Assembly (NCBI RefSeq): GCF_030406045.1
Contig: NZ_CP128988.1
Span: forward strand, 124,001 to 188,000
Reading direction: 5' to 3'
Source of the DNA: Thiohalobacter sp. IOR34
GTDB lineage: Bacteria > Pseudomonadota > Gammaproteobacteria > Thiohalobacterales > Thiohalobacteraceae
Length of the DNA stretch: 64,000 nucleotides
Below are positions 47,907 through 55,767 of the stretch, piece after piece. A program made the position numbers and the translations under genes. Positions within the stretch are counted from its first letter, which is position 1; every line of letters starts with the position of its first letter. A model generated the notes under the pieces. That model ran no database searches, was not told the origin of the DNA, and worked only from the letters and a program-made list of their open reading frames with translations.

Positions 47907-48284
47907 ATGAAGACATCCAGCTCCAGGCACTGCATCGTCGCCCTCCTAGCGGGCCTGGTCACCACCCCCATGCTGGCCGCAGCGGGCCCGGCTGGCACCG
48001 ATCCGGGCAGTCGCATCGAGAACCGCCTGGATCGCCGCGGAGACCGGATCGAGGCCCGCCTGGAGCGTCGCGGGGAGCGGATCGATGCCCGGCTCGATCG
48101 GCGGGCGGCCCGCGCCGAGGCACGTGGCCAGGAGGGCCTGGCGCGTCGGCTGGACCGCCGGGGCGACCGCATCGAGCGTCGTCTCGAACGCAGGGGGGAG
48201 CGGATCGATGCCCGCCTGGACCGCCAGGGCGAGCGCATCCACCGGCGCCTGGACGGGGCGGGATCCCGCGGGCGGCCGCTTTGA
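47907..48284 (+). CDS. Secreted Arg-rich repeat protein of unknown function
   Basis: 125 residues: signal peptide (IVALLAGLVTTPMLAAAG) and at least six copies of an 11-residue unit like RIEARLERRGE / RIDARLDRQGE, broken once by AARAEARGQEGLARR. The repeats would form a strongly basic amphipathic helix or coiled coil in the periplasm, net charge very positive. Not recognised. It is 175 bp upstream of an ECF sigma factor gene, so it may belong to that regulon. Confidence 0.65.
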   Translation: MKTSSSRHCIVALLAGLVTTPMLAAAGPAGTDPGSRIENRLDRRGDRIEARLERRGERIDARLDRRAARAEARGQEGLARRLDRRGDRIERRLERRGERIDARLDRQGERIHRRLDGAGSRGRPL

Positions 48285-48459
48285 CGGGCTCTCGTGGGCG
48301 GGCATTATTCGCCGCCGAACCTGCCTGTTGCGCCAGGGCGGCTCGTCTGAATGAGGTTCGAGCTGTCAGGCAAGGACAGGAAGGAGCATTGAGGGCCGGG
48401 GCGGCAGGTTACACTGGGTACCGTGCTGCATAGGCTGGGCAAACGGCAGAAGCGGTGGC

Positions 48460-49014
48460 ATGTCCCAATCCAATGAGCGGCAATCTGAGCTGGAGCGTTT
48501 TCTTGCCGGTGTCGAGGGGCGGGCCTTTCGCATGGCCGAATTCGCCACCGGCAATCGCGAGGATGCCCTGGAGATCGTCCAGGATGCCATGTTCAAGCTG
48601 GTGCAGCGTTACGGTGAGCGCGGGCGGGAGGACTGGCCGCCGCTGTTTCATCGCATCCTGCAGAGCCGCATCAACGACTGGCACCGGCGGCGCAGCGTGC
48701 GCCGCCGCTGGCTGGCGGCCTGGGGTGACCGCCGCGCGGCCCTGGCGGAAGAGGGGCCAGAGCCGGAGTTTGCGGACCCGCATGCCGTGGATCCGCCCGG
48801 CCGGCTGGCGCAGGGCGAGGCCATGGCCGCGGTGCACGCCGCGGTACAGGCCCTGCCCTTGCGCCAGCAACAGGCCTTCCTGCTGCGCATCTGGGAGGGC
48901 CTGGACGTGGCGCAGACGGCCTACGCCATGGGCTGCTCGGAGGGTAGCGTGAAGACCCACCTGTCGCGGGCCATGGCAAAACTGCGAGAACGACTGGGAG
49001 AGCACTGGCCATGA
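48460..49014 (+). CDS. ECF-like RNA polymerase sigma factor
   Basis: 184 residues with sigma region 2 (FATGNREDALEIVQDAMFKLVQRY) and region 4 (LPLRQQQAFLLRIWEGLDVAQTAYAMGCSEGSVKTHLSRAMAKLRE). It overlaps by four bases the gene for a membrane protein, then two more small envelope genes follow. The set sigma - DUF3619-like - DUF3106 recurs in gamma- and betaproteobacteria. Signal unknown. Confidence 0.9.
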   Translation: MSQSNERQSELERFLAGVEGRAFRMAEFATGNREDALEIVQDAMFKLVQRYGERGREDWPPLFHRILQSRINDWHRRRSVRRRWLAAWGDRRAALAEEGPEPEFADPHAVDPPGRLAQGEAMAAVHAAVQALPLRQQQAFLLRIWEGLDVAQTAYAMGCSEGSVKTHLSRAMAKLRERLGEHWP

Positions 49015-49400
49015 AGGACGGTGACGAGGCATTCGCGCGGCGGCTGCGGCAGCAACTGGAGGCGGGGCTGGGGCAACTCGATGTCCCGACCCGGGCGCGC
49101 CTGGCGGCGGCCCGCCGCTCGGCCCTTGAGGGACGGTCCCGGCGCTGGCGAGCGCCGCTCGGCCTGGCCCTGGCCGCCAGCCTGCTGCTGGCGTTGAGCA
49201 TCCTGCTGCTGCGGGCGGGGGGTGGCGCTGCGCCGGTAGTCGAGGACATCGAGCTGCTGGTTTCGGGTGAGGACATCGAATTCTATGAGGAGCTGGACTT
49301 CTATGACTGGCTGGCTGCGCAGCCGGGCGATGCGGGCAGGGCTGTGCCTCTGCCTGGGCAGCCTGCTGCCTGGCGCCGCCATGCTCCTGCACGCGGCTGA
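49011..49400 (+). CDS. DUF3619-like membrane protein, candidate anti-sigma factor
   Basis: 129 residues: cytoplasmic helical part with FARRLRQQLEAGLGQLDVPTRARLAAARRSAL, a membrane helix (about 50-67) and an acidic periplasmic tail (VEDIELLVSGEDIEFYEELDFYDWL). Position right after a sigma factor gene with ATGA overlap and the topology suggest an anti-sigma factor; it lacks a recognisable zinc-binding motif. The family name is by resemblance. Confidence 0.7.
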   Translation: MKDGDEAFARRLRQQLEAGLGQLDVPTRARLAAARRSALEGRSRRWRAPLGLALAASLLLALSILLLRAGGGAAPVVEDIELLVSGEDIEFYEELDFYDWLAAQPGDAGRAVPLPGQPAAWRRHAPARG

Positions 49401-49542
49401 ATCCGAGCCGATCGATGCGGCCCTGCTGGAGTTCCTCGCCCAGTGGGCGCCGGGGGACGAGACGTGGCTGGATGCGACGCTGAGCGCCGAGCTGCAGGGC
49501 AAGGCCAAAGCCGAGGACAGGAAGGTGGACGATGAGGACTAG
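49330..49542 (+). CDS. Small exported protein in the sigma-factor operon
   Basis: About 70 residues with a signal peptide (MRAGLCLCLGSLLPGAAML) and the acidic sequence LLEFLAQWAPGDETWLD. Start uncertain (ATG 49330, or ATG 49303 upstream). It overlaps both neighbours in other frames (49330-49400 and 49532-49542). Function unknown, probably acts with the DUF3106 protein. Confidence 0.65.
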   Translation: MRAGLCLCLGSLLPGAAMLLHAAESEPIDAALLEFLAQWAPGDETWLDATLSAELQGKAKAEDRKVDDED

Positions 49543-50011
49543 CGGGTTGAGACGGGGCGTGCTGCTGGTGTTGCTGGCTTGGCCGCTGTTGGCCAGTGCC
49601 CTCGATTGGGACGAGCTGGAGCCGGCCGAGCAGGCGGTGCTCGAGCCCTTGCGGGAACACTGGGAGGGGCTGCCGGAGGCGCGCCAGGAGCGGCTCCGGC
49701 AGGGGGCGCGACGCTGGGAGACGTTGAGCCCGGAGCAGCGCGCCCGGCTCAGGGAGCGCTTCGAGCACTGGAAGCGGCTGAGCCCGGAACAGCGGGCGCG
49801 GATCCGTGAGCGCTACCAGCGTTTCCGCCAGCTGCCGCCGGAGGAGCAGGCGCTGCTGCGTCGTGAATTCCGCCGCTTCAAGCAGCTGCCGCCGGAGCGC
49901 CGTCAGGAGCTCAGGGCCCGCTGGCGCAGCATGAGTCCGGAACAGCGCCGGGCCTTCATCGAGCGGCGCCGTCAGCGCTGGCAGGGATCGGCGCAACAGG
50001 GCGAGGATTGA
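49532..50011 (+). CDS. DUF3106 secreted repeat protein
   Basis: 159 residues: signal peptide (VLLVLLAWPLLASALD) and at least four repeats of the type LSPEQRARLRERFEHWKRLSP / LPPEEQALLRREFRRFKQLPP, the DUF3106 signature. Envelope protein of unknown function, last gene of the sigma-factor operon. Its stop codon borders the dispersed repeat at 50011. Confidence 0.8.
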   Translation: MRTSGLRRGVLLVLLAWPLLASALDWDELEPAEQAVLEPLREHWEGLPEARQERLRQGARRWETLSPEQRARLRERFEHWKRLSPEQRARIRERYQRFRQLPPEEQALLRREFRRFKQLPPERRQELRARWRSMSPEQRRAFIERRRQRWQGSAQQGED

Positions 50012-50060
50012 TTGCCGGCCTCGCCCTGAGCATCGAATCCTTGGTGCAATATCCGGGCTA
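50011..50060. repeat. Dispersed intergenic repeat, supplies pntB stop
   Basis: ATTGCCGGCC..CGCCCTGAGCATCG...GGTGCAATATCCGGGCTA, about 50 bp, matching 8636-8684. Its terminal CTA (50058-50060) is the stop codon of pntB on the minus strand. Confidence 0.7.
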
Positions 50061-51419
50061 GAGCTGTTTGACCTCGGCGATCAGGTCGGCGGCGACCTTC
50101 TGGCCGTCGCCGTACAGCATGCGGGTGTTGTCGAGGAAGAACAGCTGGTTCTCGATGCCGGAGAAGCCGCGTCCCTTGCCGCGCTTGATGACGATCACGT
50201 TCTTCGCCTTGTCGGCGTCGAGGATCGGCATGCCGTAGATGGGGCTGGACTTGTCGGTGCGCGCCGCCGGGTTGACCACGTCGTTGGCGCCGATCACCAG
50301 GGCCACGTCGGCCTGCGGGAACTCGGCGTTGATCTCCTCCAGATCGAAGATCTTGTCGTAGGGCACGCCGGCTTCGGCCAGCAGCACGTTCATGTGACCG
50401 GGCATGCGGCCGGCTACCGGATGGATGGCGAACTTCACCTCCACGCCGCGCTCTTCGAGCAGCTCGGCCAGTTCCCAGATCTTGTGCTGCGCCTGGGCCA
50501 CCGCCATGCCATAGCCCGGCACGATGATCACCTTGCTGGCATAGGCCATCATCGACGCGGCATCGTTGGCGGTCAGCTCCTTCATGGTGCCTTCCTGGGC
50601 TGTCTCGCCGCCGGCGACCTCGCCTGAACCGAAGCCGGAGAAGAGCACGTTGGACAGTGGCCGGTTCATGGCCTTGGCCATCAGCTGGGTGAGCAGGGTG
50701 CCCGCAGAACCGACCACGGTGCCGGCGATGATCATCGCCGCATTGCCGAGCACGAAGCCCTCGAAGGCGACCGCCAGGCCGGTGAAGGCGTTGTACAGCG
50801 AGATGACCACCGGCATGTCGGCGCCGCCGATCGGCAGGGTCATCATCACCCCGAAGGCCAGGGCCAGGGCGAAGAACAGGAGCAGCAGCAGGCCGCCGGG
50901 GGCATCCGAGCCGATCAGCACCAGGCCGAGCAGGATGGCGCCGCCGAAGATGGCCAGGTTGACGATCTGCTGGCTGGGGAAGATGAAGGATTTCTTCATC
51001 AGGCCCTGCAGTTTGGCGAAGGCGATCATGGAGCCGGAGAAGGCCACCGAACCGATCAGGGCGCCGAGCACGGCCAGACTCTGGAAGGTGGCGGAATGCG
51101 TCTCGCCCTTCATCAGTTCCACCGCGGCGATGGCCGCGGCCGCGCCGCCGCCCATGCCGTTGTAGATGGCGATCATCTGCGGCATGTCGGTCATCTCGAC
51201 CTTCTTGCCGGTATACCAGGCGATGCCGCCGCCGATCATGATGGCGAGGATCATCAGCCCGAAGTTGTGCAGCTCCGGCTGGAAGAAGGTCGCCAGGGTG
51301 GCGACCAGCATGCCGACGCCGGCCCAGACGATGCCGCCGCGCGCGGTGACCGGCGAACTCATGCGCTTGAGGCCGAGGATGAACAGGACCGCGGCCGCGA
51401 AATAACTCAGTTCGATCAT
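50058..51419 (-). CDS. pntB: PntB, NAD(P) transhydrogenase beta subunit
   Basis: 453 residues. N-terminal membrane helices (including the GGGIAWYTGKKVEMTDMPQMIAIYNGMGG motif) and a C-terminal NADP-binding domain (KVIIVPGYGMAVAQAQHKI, HPVAGRMPGHMNVLLAEA, LVIGANDVVNP). It passes protons while moving hydride between NADH and NADP+. Overlaps pntAB by four bases. The stop is in a repeat end. Confidence 0.96.
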   Translation of the reverse strand: MIELSYFAAAVLFILGLKRMSSPVTARGGIVWAGVGMLVATLATFFQPELHNFGLMILAIMIGGGIAWYTGKKVEMTDMPQMIAIYNGMGGGAAAAIAAVELMKGETHSATFQSLAVLGALIGSVAFSGSMIAFAKLQGLMKKSFIFPSQQIVNLAIFGGAILLGLVLIGSDAPGGLLLLLFFALALAFGVMMTLPIGGADMPVVISLYNAFTGLAVAFEGFVLGNAAMIIAGTVVGSAGTLLTQLMAKAMNRPLSNVLFSGFGSGEVAGGETAQEGTMKELTANDAASMMAYASKVIIVPGYGMAVAQAQHKIWELAELLEERGVEVKFAIHPVAGRMPGHMNVLLAEAGVPYDKIFDLEEINAEFPQADVALVIGANDVVNPAARTDKSSPIYGMPILDADKAKNVIVIKRGKGRGFSGIENQLFFLDNTRMLYGDGQKVAADLIAEVKQL

Positions 51420-51718
51420 TGGCCGCGCTCCTTGTTGCGGTTGCTGCTCTTGAACATCTCCAGCATGCGTTCGGTGACCACGTAGCCGCCGACGGCATTG
51501 CCGGCGGCCAGCATCACGCCGAGGAAGCCGATGAACTGCTCCATGTCGCTCTCGGCATGGCCCATGGCGACCATGGCGCCGACCAGCACGATGCCGTGCA
51601 CGAAGTTGGAGCCGGACATCAGCGGCGTGTGCAGGATGACCGGTACCCGGGCGATGACCTCGTAGCCGGTGAAGGCGGCCAGCATGAAGATATAGAGTGC
51701 GGTGAAACCTTCGATCAT
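51416..51718 (-). CDS. pntAB: PntAB, transhydrogenase membrane subunit (alpha 2)
   Basis: 100 residues with about three membrane helices (TALYIFMLAAFTGYEVIARVP, GIVLVGAMVAMG, FIGFLGVMLAAGNAVGGYVV). It corresponds to the C-terminal membrane part of the single-chain E. coli PntA. ATG 51718 overlaps pntAA by four bases. Confidence 0.95.
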   Translation of the reverse strand: MIEGFTALYIFMLAAFTGYEVIARVPVILHTPLMSGSNFVHGIVLVGAMVAMGHAESDMEQFIGFLGVMLAAGNAVGGYVVTERMLEMFKSSNRNKERGQ

Positions 51719-52848
51719 GATGCCTCTCCTTCCACCAGGGCACGGGTGGGCTGGTGCCGGATCTCGCCCTCGTGGGTCAGGACGCTGTCGCGGATGACCT
51801 CGTCCTCCCAGTCGAGCTTCAATTCGCCCTCCTCGATCATCGGGCTGATGAAGTTGAGCAGGTTCTTGGCGTACATCTCGCTGGCGTGCACCGGCAGCAT
51901 GCTGGGTACGTTGATCGGGCCGTAGATGGTGACGCAACCGGAAACGTACTCCTCGCCGGGGTGGGTCAGCTCGCAGTTGCCGCCGCCCTCGGCCGCCAGG
52001 TCGATGATCACCGAGCCGACCTTCATGTTTTCGACCATCTCCGCAGTGATGATCTTCGGCGAGGGCTTGCCGGGGATGGCGGCGGTGGTGATCACGGCAT
52101 CGGCCTGGGTGACGTGGCGGGCCAGGACCTCCAGCTGCTGGCGTTTCTCCTCCTCGGTGAGCTCGCGGGCATAGCCGCCCTCGCCCTCGGCGGAGACCCC
52201 GGTGTCGACGAACTTGGCGCCCAGCGACTCGACCTGCTCGCGGGTGGCGGAACGCACGTCATAACCCTCGACGATGGCGCCGAGGCGCTTGGCGGTGGCG
52301 ATGGCCTGCAGACCGGCGACGCCGGCGCCGATCACCAGTACCTTGGCCGGACGGATGGTGCCGGCGGCGGTGGTCAGCATGGGGAAGAATCGGCCGGTGC
52401 GGTCGGCGGCCATGATCGAGGCCTTGTAGCCGGCCACCGCCGCCTGCGAGGAGAGTACGTCCATGCTCTGGGCGCGGGAGATGCGCGGGATCAGCTCCAT
52501 GGCGAAGCTGGTGATGCGGCGCTCGCTGAGCAGCCTGACCCGCTGCGGATACTTGTAGGGCATCAGCATGCCGATCAGCACCGCGCCCTCGCGCAGCAGG
52601 CCGATCTCCTCCTCGGTCGGCGGCTGCACCTTGAACCAGATGTCGGCGCTGCCGAGGAGCTCGGCCTTGTCCTCGACGAAGGTCACGCCGATGTAGTCCT
52701 CGTCATGGTAGTGGGCGCCGGTGCCGGCGCCCTTCTCCATGAACACCTCGACACCCAGCTTGGTGAAGCGCTGGGCGACCGTCGGGTCGAGGGCGACGCG
52801 GTTCTCGCCCGGCAGGGTTTCTTTGGCCACGGCCACACGTATCGGCAT
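51715..52848 (-). CDS. pntAA: PntAA, transhydrogenase NAD-binding subunit (alpha 1)
   Basis: 377 residues: alanine-dehydrogenase/PNT N-terminal domain and NAD-binding Rossmann domain (VLVIGAGVAGLQAIATAKRLGA), with the RQD-like loop region and IPGKPSPKIITAEMV. First gene of pntAA-pntAB-pntB. Confidence 0.96.
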   Translation of the reverse strand: MPIRVAVAKETLPGENRVALDPTVAQRFTKLGVEVFMEKGAGTGAHYHDEDYIGVTFVEDKAELLGSADIWFKVQPPTEEEIGLLREGAVLIGMLMPYKYPQRVRLLSERRITSFAMELIPRISRAQSMDVLSSQAAVAGYKASIMAADRTGRFFPMLTTAAGTIRPAKVLVIGAGVAGLQAIATAKRLGAIVEGYDVRSATREQVESLGAKFVDTGVSAEGEGGYARELTEEEKRQQLEVLARHVTQADAVITTAAIPGKPSPKIITAEMVENMKVGSVIIDLAAEGGGNCELTHPGEEYVSGCVTIYGPINVPSMLPVHASEMYAKNLLNFISPMIEEGELKLDWEDEVIRDSVLTHEGEIRHQPTRALVEGEAS

Positions 52849-52960
52849 CGTTTACGTCTCCGTCTCCGGCGGGGGCCGGCAATCGCTTGGAAAGGGGCGT
52901 CGCGCGGACCCGGCGACCCGCCGCCGGCTCGGTGAAGGGCTGCGCCCCAAAAAGGCGCCC

Positions 52961-52989
52961 ATGATACCGGATTCGCGGGGGCGATTGAA
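52961..52989 (-). promoter_or_regulatory. Possible sigma-70 promoter of pntAA
   Basis: Minus-strand TTCAAT and TATCAT, 17 bp apart, 113 bp before the pntAA start. Both boxes are only moderate matches. Confidence 0.4.
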
Positions 52990-53047
52990 TAATGGTGCGG
53001 GGGTGGCGTTTACTTTTCCGGCGCTATCTGACATAAAGTGTCCAGTC

Positions 53048-53677
53048 ATGCGCCACGGGAGAAGGCGGGTGCCCGATCTTTCGCATCAGATCTTGCGGAC
53101 CGACGCCTCCGGCATGCCCCTGGAATGGGTCGACTACCGGGAGGCGGCACGGCTCTATCACCTGGGCCAGGTGGCCTATGCCTGCGGCAGCCTGCTGTAC
53201 CGCATCCGCGGCGGCATCAACGCCCGCAGCGGTCGCCGCAGCCGGCTGGAGCTGCATTCCATCATCGCCACCCATGGCAATTCACGGGCCCTGCGCAAGG
53301 CGCGCCGCGCCTATCAGCCGCCGCTCAACAACCAGACCCTGTTCCGGCGCGACGCCCACCTGTGCCTGTACTGCGGGCTGTGTTTCCCGGACCGGGCGCT
53401 GTCCCGCGACCACGTCACGCCGCTCAGCCAGGGTGGCGCCGACAGCTGGACCAACGTGGTCACCGCCTGCGTGCGCTGCAACAACCACAAGGCCGGACGG
53501 CGGCCGGAACAGGCCGGCATGGAGCTGCTGGCGGTGCCCTTTACCCCCACCCATGCCGAGTACATCTACCTGCAGGGCAAGCGGGTGCTGGCCGACCAGA
53601 TGGAGTTCCTGCTCGCCCACTTTCCCCGCCACAGTCCGCTGCACGCGCGGATCCAGGGTAGCTCCCAGCGGCTGTAA
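53048..53677 (+). CDS. HNH endonuclease
   Basis: 209 residues. The HNH core is CLYCGLCFPDRALSRDHVTPLSQGGADSWTNVVTACVRCNNHKAGRRP, with two CxxC zinc pairs and the DH...N...H catalytic residues. Length is larger than a bare HNH domain; the N-terminal 100 residues resemble the helical part of a widespread housekeeping-type HNH family in gammaproteobacteria whose role is unknown. ATG 53048 or GTG 53069 (better GGGAGAAGG site). Confidence 0.85.
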   Translation: MRHGRRRVPDLSHQILRTDASGMPLEWVDYREAARLYHLGQVAYACGSLLYRIRGGINARSGRRSRLELHSIIATHGNSRALRKARRAYQPPLNNQTLFRRDAHLCLYCGLCFPDRALSRDHVTPLSQGGADSWTNVVTACVRCNNHKAGRRPEQAGMELLAVPFTPTHAEYIYLQGKRVLADQMEFLLAHFPRHSPLHARIQGSSQRL

Positions 53678-53679
53678 GC

Positions 53680-54570
53680 ATGCGGATGACGGACTGGGGG
53701 CGGATCGTCGCGGCCATCGAGGCGCAGACCGGGATACGGGTCCGGGCGGAGGAGCGCAGCGGGATCGGCGGCGGCTGCATCAACCAGGCCTTCCGCCTCG
53801 AGGGCGGCGGCCAGGCCTTCTTCGTCAAGCTCAACGCCGCCAGCCGGCTCGACATGTTCGAGGCCGAGGCGGCCGGGCTGGAGGCCATCCTTGCCAGCGA
53901 CAGCCTGCGGGCCCCGCGGCCGCTGGCCAGCGGGGTGGCCGGTGACAGCGCCTTCCTGGTCCTGGAACATCTCGATTTCGGCGGTGGCCGGGCGGGGGCC
54001 GCTGCCCGCCTCGGCGAGGGGCTGGCCGCCATGCACCGCCAGCAGGCGGCGCGTTTCGGCTGGTCGCGGGACAACACCATCGGCGCCACGCCGCAGCCGA
54101 ATGCCTGGCTGGACGACTGGCTCGGGTTCTGGCGTGAACGGCGTCTGGGCTTCCAGCTCGAACTGGCGGCCCGGGGCGGGCACGGCGGGGCGCTGCAGCG
54201 CCTAGGCGAACGGCTGCTGGCCGATCTCGATGTCTTTTTCAGCGACCACCGGCCCGCGCCCTCCCTGCTGCACGGCGACCTCTGGTCCGGCAACTATTCC
54301 TACCTGGCCTCGGGTGAGCCGGTGATCTTCGATCCGGCCGTCTACTATGGCGACCGCGAGGCCGAGCTGGCCATGACCGAGCTGTTCGGGGGATTCGAGG
54401 CGGACTTCTATGCCGCCTATGCCGCGGCCTGGCCGCTGGATGCAGGCTATGCGGTGCGCAAGCGGCTCTACAATCTGTATCACATCCTCAACCACCTGAA
54501 CATGTTTGGTGGCGGCTATCTGGGACAGGCCCAGCAGTTGATCGAGGGGTTGCTGGCGGAGATCCGCTGA
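53680..54570 (+). CDS. Fructosamine/ketosamine-3-kinase family protein
   Basis: 296 residues, aminoglycoside-phosphotransferase fold. GGGCINQAFRLEGGGQAFFVKLN (nucleotide site), LHGDLWSGN (catalytic loop) and FDPAVYYGDREAELAMTELFGGF are the YniA/FN3K signatures. It would phosphorylate glycated amines as a deglycation step. ATG two bases after the HNH stop, so cotranscribed. Confidence 0.92.
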   Translation: MRMTDWGRIVAAIEAQTGIRVRAEERSGIGGGCINQAFRLEGGGQAFFVKLNAASRLDMFEAEAAGLEAILASDSLRAPRPLASGVAGDSAFLVLEHLDFGGGRAGAAARLGEGLAAMHRQQAARFGWSRDNTIGATPQPNAWLDDWLGFWRERRLGFQLELAARGGHGGALQRLGERLLADLDVFFSDHRPAPSLLHGDLWSGNYSYLASGEPVIFDPAVYYGDREAELAMTELFGGFEADFYAAYAAAWPLDAGYAVRKRLYNLYHILNHLNMFGGGYLGQAQQLIEGLLAEIR

Positions 54571-54586
54571 CGCCGGTGGCCTGCCC

Positions 54587-55012
54587 TCAGGGCTTGGCCG
54601 GCCGCTTGCCGCCGCCGCTCATGTCCTCCAGCCAGCGGTACCAGCCGGAACTCTGCTCCGGGGCCAGGTTGGCGCGCGTCTCGTAGAGTATCTCCAGCTC
54701 CCGGGCCAGGGCCTTGATGAAGCTGTCCTCGCGTGCCTGGCGGCAGCGGCTGTCGAGCCGGGCCAGCAGACCGAAGGCATCGAGCTCGCCGAGAATGTTG
54801 TAGGTGCTGGCCAGCAGCAGGTTGTAGGCCGAGAGGTGGCCGGCGGTCCACTCGATGAAGGCGCGTTCCGCTTCGCCACCGGCATCCCGGGCCTCCAGGT
54901 AGGTGGCGCAGCTGGCGCCGCCGACACCGAGCACGGCGTAGTTGCCGTTGATATCGCGCGCGATGGCCGGCAGACAGAGCAGGAGCAGGCCGAGCAGCAG
55001 GCTGGTTCTCAT
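54587..55012 (-). CDS. Small exported protein of unknown function
   Basis: 141 residues with a signal peptide (MRTSLLLGLLLLCLPAIA) and an all-helical mature part: GVGGASCATYLEAR, FIEWTAGHLSAYNLL, CRQAREDSFIKALARELEIL. The pattern of two cysteines and YxxGYxxAYN-like helix 2 recalls Rap1a/Tai-type immunity-like or HdeA-like helical proteins, but I cannot assign it. Converges on the fructosamine kinase gene; upstream is a repeat island. Confidence 0.6.
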   Translation of the reverse strand: MRTSLLLGLLLLCLPAIARDINGNYAVLGVGGASCATYLEARDAGGEAERAFIEWTAGHLSAYNLLLASTYNILGELDAFGLLARLDSRCRQAREDSFIKALARELEILYETRANLAPEQSSGWYRWLEDMSGGGKRPAKP

Positions 55013-55767
55013 GGGCGTTTCCCGTGTCTTCAGCCCTGTAGCGGCCGGGGGTGGGAAAAAGATTAGCCCGCATATTGCACGAAGGATTCGATGCTCAGGG
55101 CGGAGGGCAGGATGCCCGGAGTCAATCGTACAGCCACAAAGTGTACCCCGCCACGAGGGCCTATTTGCGAGCCTCCTGGGGCCTGTCAACACCACGCCAA
55201 TCGCGGCCTGGAGGCCGCTCCTAGGGCCTGTTAACACTATCCCAATGGGTTCTGCTGGGACTCTTTTTCCGTCCAGCAAGGCAGAATGAGCGAAATGTAG
55301 TCAGTCTACATGAGCGAATGATAACGCCGCTGGGCGGAAAAAGAGCCCCAGCCCTCCGGGTTGCGCCTGAAAAAGCGCCACTCCGCGTTGCTCGTCGTTC
55401 ATTTGGAGTCACCAAACCTCTCTCCTCGCGCCTTGATTGGCGCTTTTTTCAGGTGCAACAGAGCCCATTGGGATAGTGTTAACAGGCCCTAGGGGGCATG
55501 GCGGCACCATGGTAGGAGCGGCCTCCAGGCCGCGATCCCCGGCGGGTCCAGTCACGCCATCAGCCGGGGTTCTGATGCAATATTCAGCCAGCCCGCATAT
55601 TGCGCGAAGGATTCGATTTTCGGGTCCCATGGGGGAGAGCGGTTCCACGAGATGGAAGCGCCGTGCCAGGTCGCTGGTCGAGCGAATGCTGGCGGCATCG
55701 TTCTCGTCGTGCGGCATGTCGGGCCGCCGGGAGGAGGAGCTTATGGGGGAAGGGTATCCCGCCTGGC
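55013..55767. repeat. Repeat island upstream of the small exported protein
   Basis: 755 bp without a gene. From left: TAGCCCGCATATTGCACGAA at 55064-55083 with GATTCGATGCTCAGGGC; a GATGCCCGGAGTCAATCGTA module (55111-55147); GGGCCTGTCAACACC (55185-55199) leading into a REP-like palindrome (55199-55223); MITE family C (55225-55488); the inverted REP (55512-55536); GATGCAATATTCAGCC (55573-55588); and GCCCGCATATTGCGCGAAGG (55591-55610). Confidence 0.75.
55225..55488. mobile_element. MITE family C inside an inverted REP pair
   Basis: 264 bp with inverted ends beginning GGCCTGTTAACACTATCCCA (about 25 bp, perfect), flanked by CTAG on both sides (55221-55224 and 55489-55492), as from an IS5-type YTAR target. 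Two hairpins lie inside: 55254-55277 with 55329-55352, and 55361-55380 with 55438-55458. No transposase. Confidence 0.85.

Noticed and set aside
47997-48269. CRISPR-like array in the Arg-rich gene
   Set aside because: The period is about 33 bp but without spacers, and it encodes a continuous frame with a signal peptide.
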